From assembly GCA_944371995.1 (NCBI GenBank), contig CALVYD010000003.1, forward strand, positions 24,619 through 88,618: a stretch of DNA of 64,000 nt, read 5' to 3'. This DNA comes from an uncultured Bacilli bacterium. Lineage in GTDB: Bacteria > Bacillota_I > Bacilli_A > RF39 > UBA660. The stretch's first letter is position 1. Each line of letters begins with the position of its first letter. Positions 61,797 through 64,000 of this stretch are shown here, piece by piece. The translations under genes and the position numbers were made by a program. Under the pieces are notes generated by a model, which searched no databases, was not told where the DNA came from, and saw only the letters and a program-made list of their open reading frames with translations.

Positions 61797-62945
61797 CTAT
61801 TTTGCAAATAACACCTTTTCTGATTTATATTGTTTAATAATATAGTAAAATACAATACTAATATAAATTACAGTTGATAACATCATCAAGAAAATATGTA
61901 GAACGTTAATATTACCAGCAGTAATATCTGTAAATATAGTGGTAAAGTTCAAAAATGGAATAATAGATATTATTGTATTTGTAGTAATACCTATCATAAA
62001 AGCAATCATTCCTGGAAAAAGCGATATAAATGTTAATGGTGTTAAAGCACTTTGTGCTTCTTTAAATGTTTTAGAAGTTGACGCAATAGCAATACATAAT
62101 CCACTAATAAAGAATGAATATGTAATGATTACAACAACCGCATAAATAATACTACTTAGTGAATACATAGTATTTACACCTTCATAAATCGTAAACATAT
62201 CTTTAGATATGAATAAAGAAATAACTGCTAAAGCTAGACTTAATAGTCCTGTAATAATGGATGAGACTGTTACCCCTAAAAACTTACCAATGATAATATC
62301 TTTACTTTTAATAGGAAAAGTAAGTAATGTCTCAAGAGTTCCTCTTTCTCGTTCTCCTGCTGTTGTATCTGTTGCAGGATACGTTGCAGAAACAGTAATT
62401 GCCATTAAAATAAATAAGAAGGCATAGTTTTTAATATAACTAGCAAAAAAATTATCTTCTTCTACTACTTTTTCATCTACAGTAATAATATTTAATATTT
62501 CATCTGGATTAATTTTTTGTTTACTTAAAGATTCTTGTTGTAATACTTCTTTATAAGTATTAAAGTAAGTTTCCATTAAACTAGAGGCATAACTACTATT
62601 ATCAGAACCATCACTATGAATCGTATAGTGATTATCTTTTTTAGTAATATATAAATTGATATTACCTTCTTCATACTTTTCTTTTAACTCTTTTGTTGTT
62701 CCATGAACAACATCAATATCCATCTCTTTCGCAATACTTTCTTCTACTTCAGATAACTCATAACTAAAACCTATCTTGTTATACTCCTCAGTATCGACAT
62801 TCATTTGTGACTCAAATAATGCTGACATACCTATTACTAATAATGGAATAAAAATAGGTATGACTAACATCATCGCTAGAGATTTTTTATCACGAAATAA
62901 TTCTCTTAACTCTTTTTTTAAGATATTCCATAAATTATTCTTCAT
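61797..62945 (-). CDS. natB: NatB-type ABC transporter permease
   Basis: A 382-residue ABC-2 permease. An N-terminal helix (LAMMLVIPIFIPLLVIGM, about 25-42) is followed by an extracellular domain of about 130 residues and six more helices, with PATDTTAGERERGTLETLLTFP in the cytosolic loop, the typical ABC-2/CcmB-like motif of NatB and YhaP-type permeases. NatAB exports sodium in Bacillus, but related pairs export antibiotics; substrate here is open. Start overlaps the ATPase gene by 11 bases. Confidence 0.85.
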   Translation of the reverse strand: MKNNLWNILKKELRELFRDKKSLAMMLVIPIFIPLLVIGMSALFESQMNVDTEEYNKIGFSYELSEVEESIAKEMDIDVVHGTTKELKEKYEEGNINLYITKKDNHYTIHSDGSDNSSYASSLMETYFNTYKEVLQQESLSKQKINPDEILNIITVDEKVVEEDNFFASYIKNYAFLFILMAITVSATYPATDTTAGERERGTLETLLTFPIKSKDIIIGKFLGVTVSSIITGLLSLALAVISLFISKDMFTIYEGVNTMYSLSSIIYAVVVIITYSFFISGLCIAIASTSKTFKEAQSALTPLTFISLFPGMIAFMIGITTNTIISIIPFLNFTTIFTDITAGNINVLHIFLMMLSTVIYISIVFYYIIKQYKSEKVLFAK

Positions 62946-63693
62946 CTAGGTCACCTCCAATCAAAGCAAAGAAAGCATCTCGCAAATTAGTTGTCTTAGT
63001 TGCTTTTTTTATTTCTTCTGGCGTTCCAGACTTAATTACTTTTCCTTTATTAATCATAATTACTCTATCACAAATATTTTCTGCTTCTTCCATATAATGA
63101 GTAGAATATAGAATAGTCTTTTTCTTCTTTCTCTCTTTCTTAATAAAATCTAAGATAATTTGACTAGAAATAATATCCAAACCAGTAGTTGCTTCATCTA
63201 AAATATAATATTTAGGATCATGAACTAAACATCTGGCAATATTTACTTTTTGTGTTTGTCCTGTAGATAGATTAGCAATCTTATTATGTAAAAAACTTTC
63301 CATCTTTAATACTTTTGCCACTTCTTCAATTCTTCTATCTTCTTGTTCTTTCTCTACATTATAAATATCACAGCACATCTTTAATAACTCATAGCAAGTA
63401 AGAGTATCATAAAGTTTCGTATTTCCTGAAAGATAAGCAATCTTTTCTTTAATTTCAATCTCTTGATTTTGATAATTCATACCATCAAAAGTAATACTTC
63501 CTTCTGTAGGCTCTAATATTCCCGCAATCATTCGAAGTAATGTCGTTTTCCCAGCACCATTAGGCCCAAGAATTCCAATAATTTCCCCGTCATTTGCTTG
63601 AAATGAAATATCATTATCTGCGAAAAATTCTTCTTTTTCACGCTTGTTCTTAAATCGTTCAAATTTTTTTGTTACGTGTTCTACTACTATCAT
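62935..63693 (-). CDS. natA: NatA-type ABC transporter ATPase
   Basis: A 252-residue ATPase: Walker A GPNGAGKTT (about 43-51), Q-loop region YLSGNTKLYDTLTCYELL, signature LSTGQTQKVNIAR, Walker B YYILDEATTGLD, and H-switch STHYMEEAE. LSTGQ instead of LSGGQ is common in NatA-like proteins. It pairs with the downstream permease. GGAGAGAG precedes the ATG; a T+A-rich promoter region lies upstream. Confidence 0.9.
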   Translation of the reverse strand: MIVVEHVTKKFERFKNKREKEEFFADNDISFQANDGEIIGILGPNGAGKTTLLRMIAGILEPTEGSITFDGMNYQNQEIEIKEKIAYLSGNTKLYDTLTCYELLKMCCDIYNVEKEQEDRRIEEVAKVLKMESFLHNKIANLSTGQTQKVNIARCLVHDPKYYILDEATTGLDIISSQIILDFIKKERKKKKTILYSTHYMEEAENICDRVIMINKGKVIKSGTPEEIKKATKTTNLRDAFFALIGGDLDEE

Positions 63694-63797
63694 CGACTCT
63701 CTCCTATATTATATTTTTTGTATCACTTGACACATCTCTATCATACTAAATATTTAATAGGCATACAACTATTTTTAAAATCATAGAACAAAAGAAT

Positions 63798-63927
63798 TAA
63801 GTAAATTTAATTCGCCTTGGTCGTCACCTTCCAAGTTTCCTGCTTCATAGACTAGGTATCCCTACTTCTCCACAGGCTTAACATCCGATAGTCGCTACCG
63901 TAGTTTTTCTTTTGTTTCTTTCTTTTT
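63798..63927 (-). ncRNA. TnpB omega-RNA/right-end segment, copy 2
   Basis: Directly downstream of the tnpB stop on the minus strand. Shares with copy 1 the blocks ACTACGGTAGCGACTATCGG, ATGTTAAGCCTGTGGA, ACTTGGAAGGTGACGACCAAGG-like sequence and TTTACTTAAT. It would be the scaffold of the guide RNA. Similarity to copy 1 persists about 20 bases beyond TTTACTTAAT, to TTTTGTTCTA, suggesting where the element ends. Confidence 0.6.
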
Positions 63928-64000
63928 CTATTTTAATTCCATCATATATTTCTTTAATCCTTCAAACATAATATTATAACTAGCATTATAATCTCTATCA
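63928..64000 (-). CDS. tnpB: TnpB (IS200/IS605 OrfB), C-terminal end, cut by window
   Basis: The last 23 codons read DRDYNASYNIMFEGLKKYMMELK and stop. DRD-x-N-A-S-x-N-I is the RuvC-III motif with the final catalytic Asp of TnpB nucleases. The rest lies outside the window, so whether the gene is complete is unknown. TnpB is an RNA-guided nuclease that keeps IS200/IS605 elements in place. Confidence 0.88.
   Translation of the reverse strand, partial: DRDYNASYNIMFEGLKKYMMELK

Noticed and set aside
1..64000. CRISPR array
   Set aside because: No regularly spaced direct repeats of 23-50 bases were seen. The repeats found are tRNA-related, terminator-like or transposon ends.

Overview
The window is strongly A+T-rich bacterial DNA that uses the standard bacterial code: TGA terminates real genes, for example in the polysaccharide operon, and TGG encodes Trp. 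Gene content points to a low-GC Firmicute of class Bacilli, probably an uncultured gut lineage close to the Mycoplasmatota/RF39-type Bacilli that still has a wall and capsule. The main evidence is the tkt-sirA-yneF order known from Bacillus, the CpsB/CpsC/CpsD capsule control set, LCP cell-wall ligases and AGGAGG-type ribosome binding sites. The taxonomic placement is inference.

Layout. 1-4.3 kb: the 5' part of uvrC, then yneF, a sirA-like gene, tkt and a YitT-family gene, all on the minus strand. 4.4-11.2 kb: a six-gene minus-strand operon of unknown function, headed by a protein with a transglutaminase-like Cys/His pattern. Divergent from it is a plus-strand HECGH metallopeptidase-like gene. 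13.3-16 kb: an orphan MvaI/BcnI-type endonuclease, two tRNAs (Leu-TAG and a CAT tRNA) beside degenerate tRNA-like sequence, a 33-residue membrane peptide, and a RelE-like toxin with an XRE-ImmA/IrrE partner. 16.1-30.2 kb: two LCP genes and an eleven-gene capsule/exopolysaccharide operon (CpsC, CpsD, CpsB, priming transferase, glycosyltransferases, Wzy, acyltransferase, pyruvyltransferase, Wzx) read from one strong promoter. 30.4-35.6 kb: GNAT, an unknown protein, UDP-galactopyranose mutase (glf), gltX and tRNA-Gln(CTG). 35.6-41.3 kb: a compact operon of an alpha/beta hydrolase, a double-FHA ABCG-type transporter and a Ser/Thr kinase with 13 Cys-rich extracellular repeats.

41.5-53.5 kb is the accessory region, with many broken genes: a fic gene with an in-frame stop next to its small antitoxin, an internally deleted tnpB that keeps its downstream omega-RNA-like segment, a GtrII glucosyltransferase plus a second copy of only its 3' tail, a frameshifted RhuM gene, remnants of a QueC/QatC-like gene and an XRE regulator, and a doubly frameshifted KilA-N gene. 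Intact genes here include DUF1848, a GH25 lysozyme, a 595-residue unknown protein, Nudix, a Tim44-like protein and Ogt. 53.5-63.7 kb holds a tandem metallopeptidase-domain protein, a possibly frameshifted pair, rhomboid, a flavodoxin-like reductase, an ABC exporter, an 812-residue coiled-coil protein and a NatA/NatB-type ABC pair. The window ends inside a second tnpB whose downstream segment matches the first almost base for base.

The best leads for something undescribed are the six-gene unknown operon, the kinase/FHA-ABC/hydrolase module, the large unknown proteins that seem to share a central domain, and the decayed TnpB element that retains its guide-RNA region.
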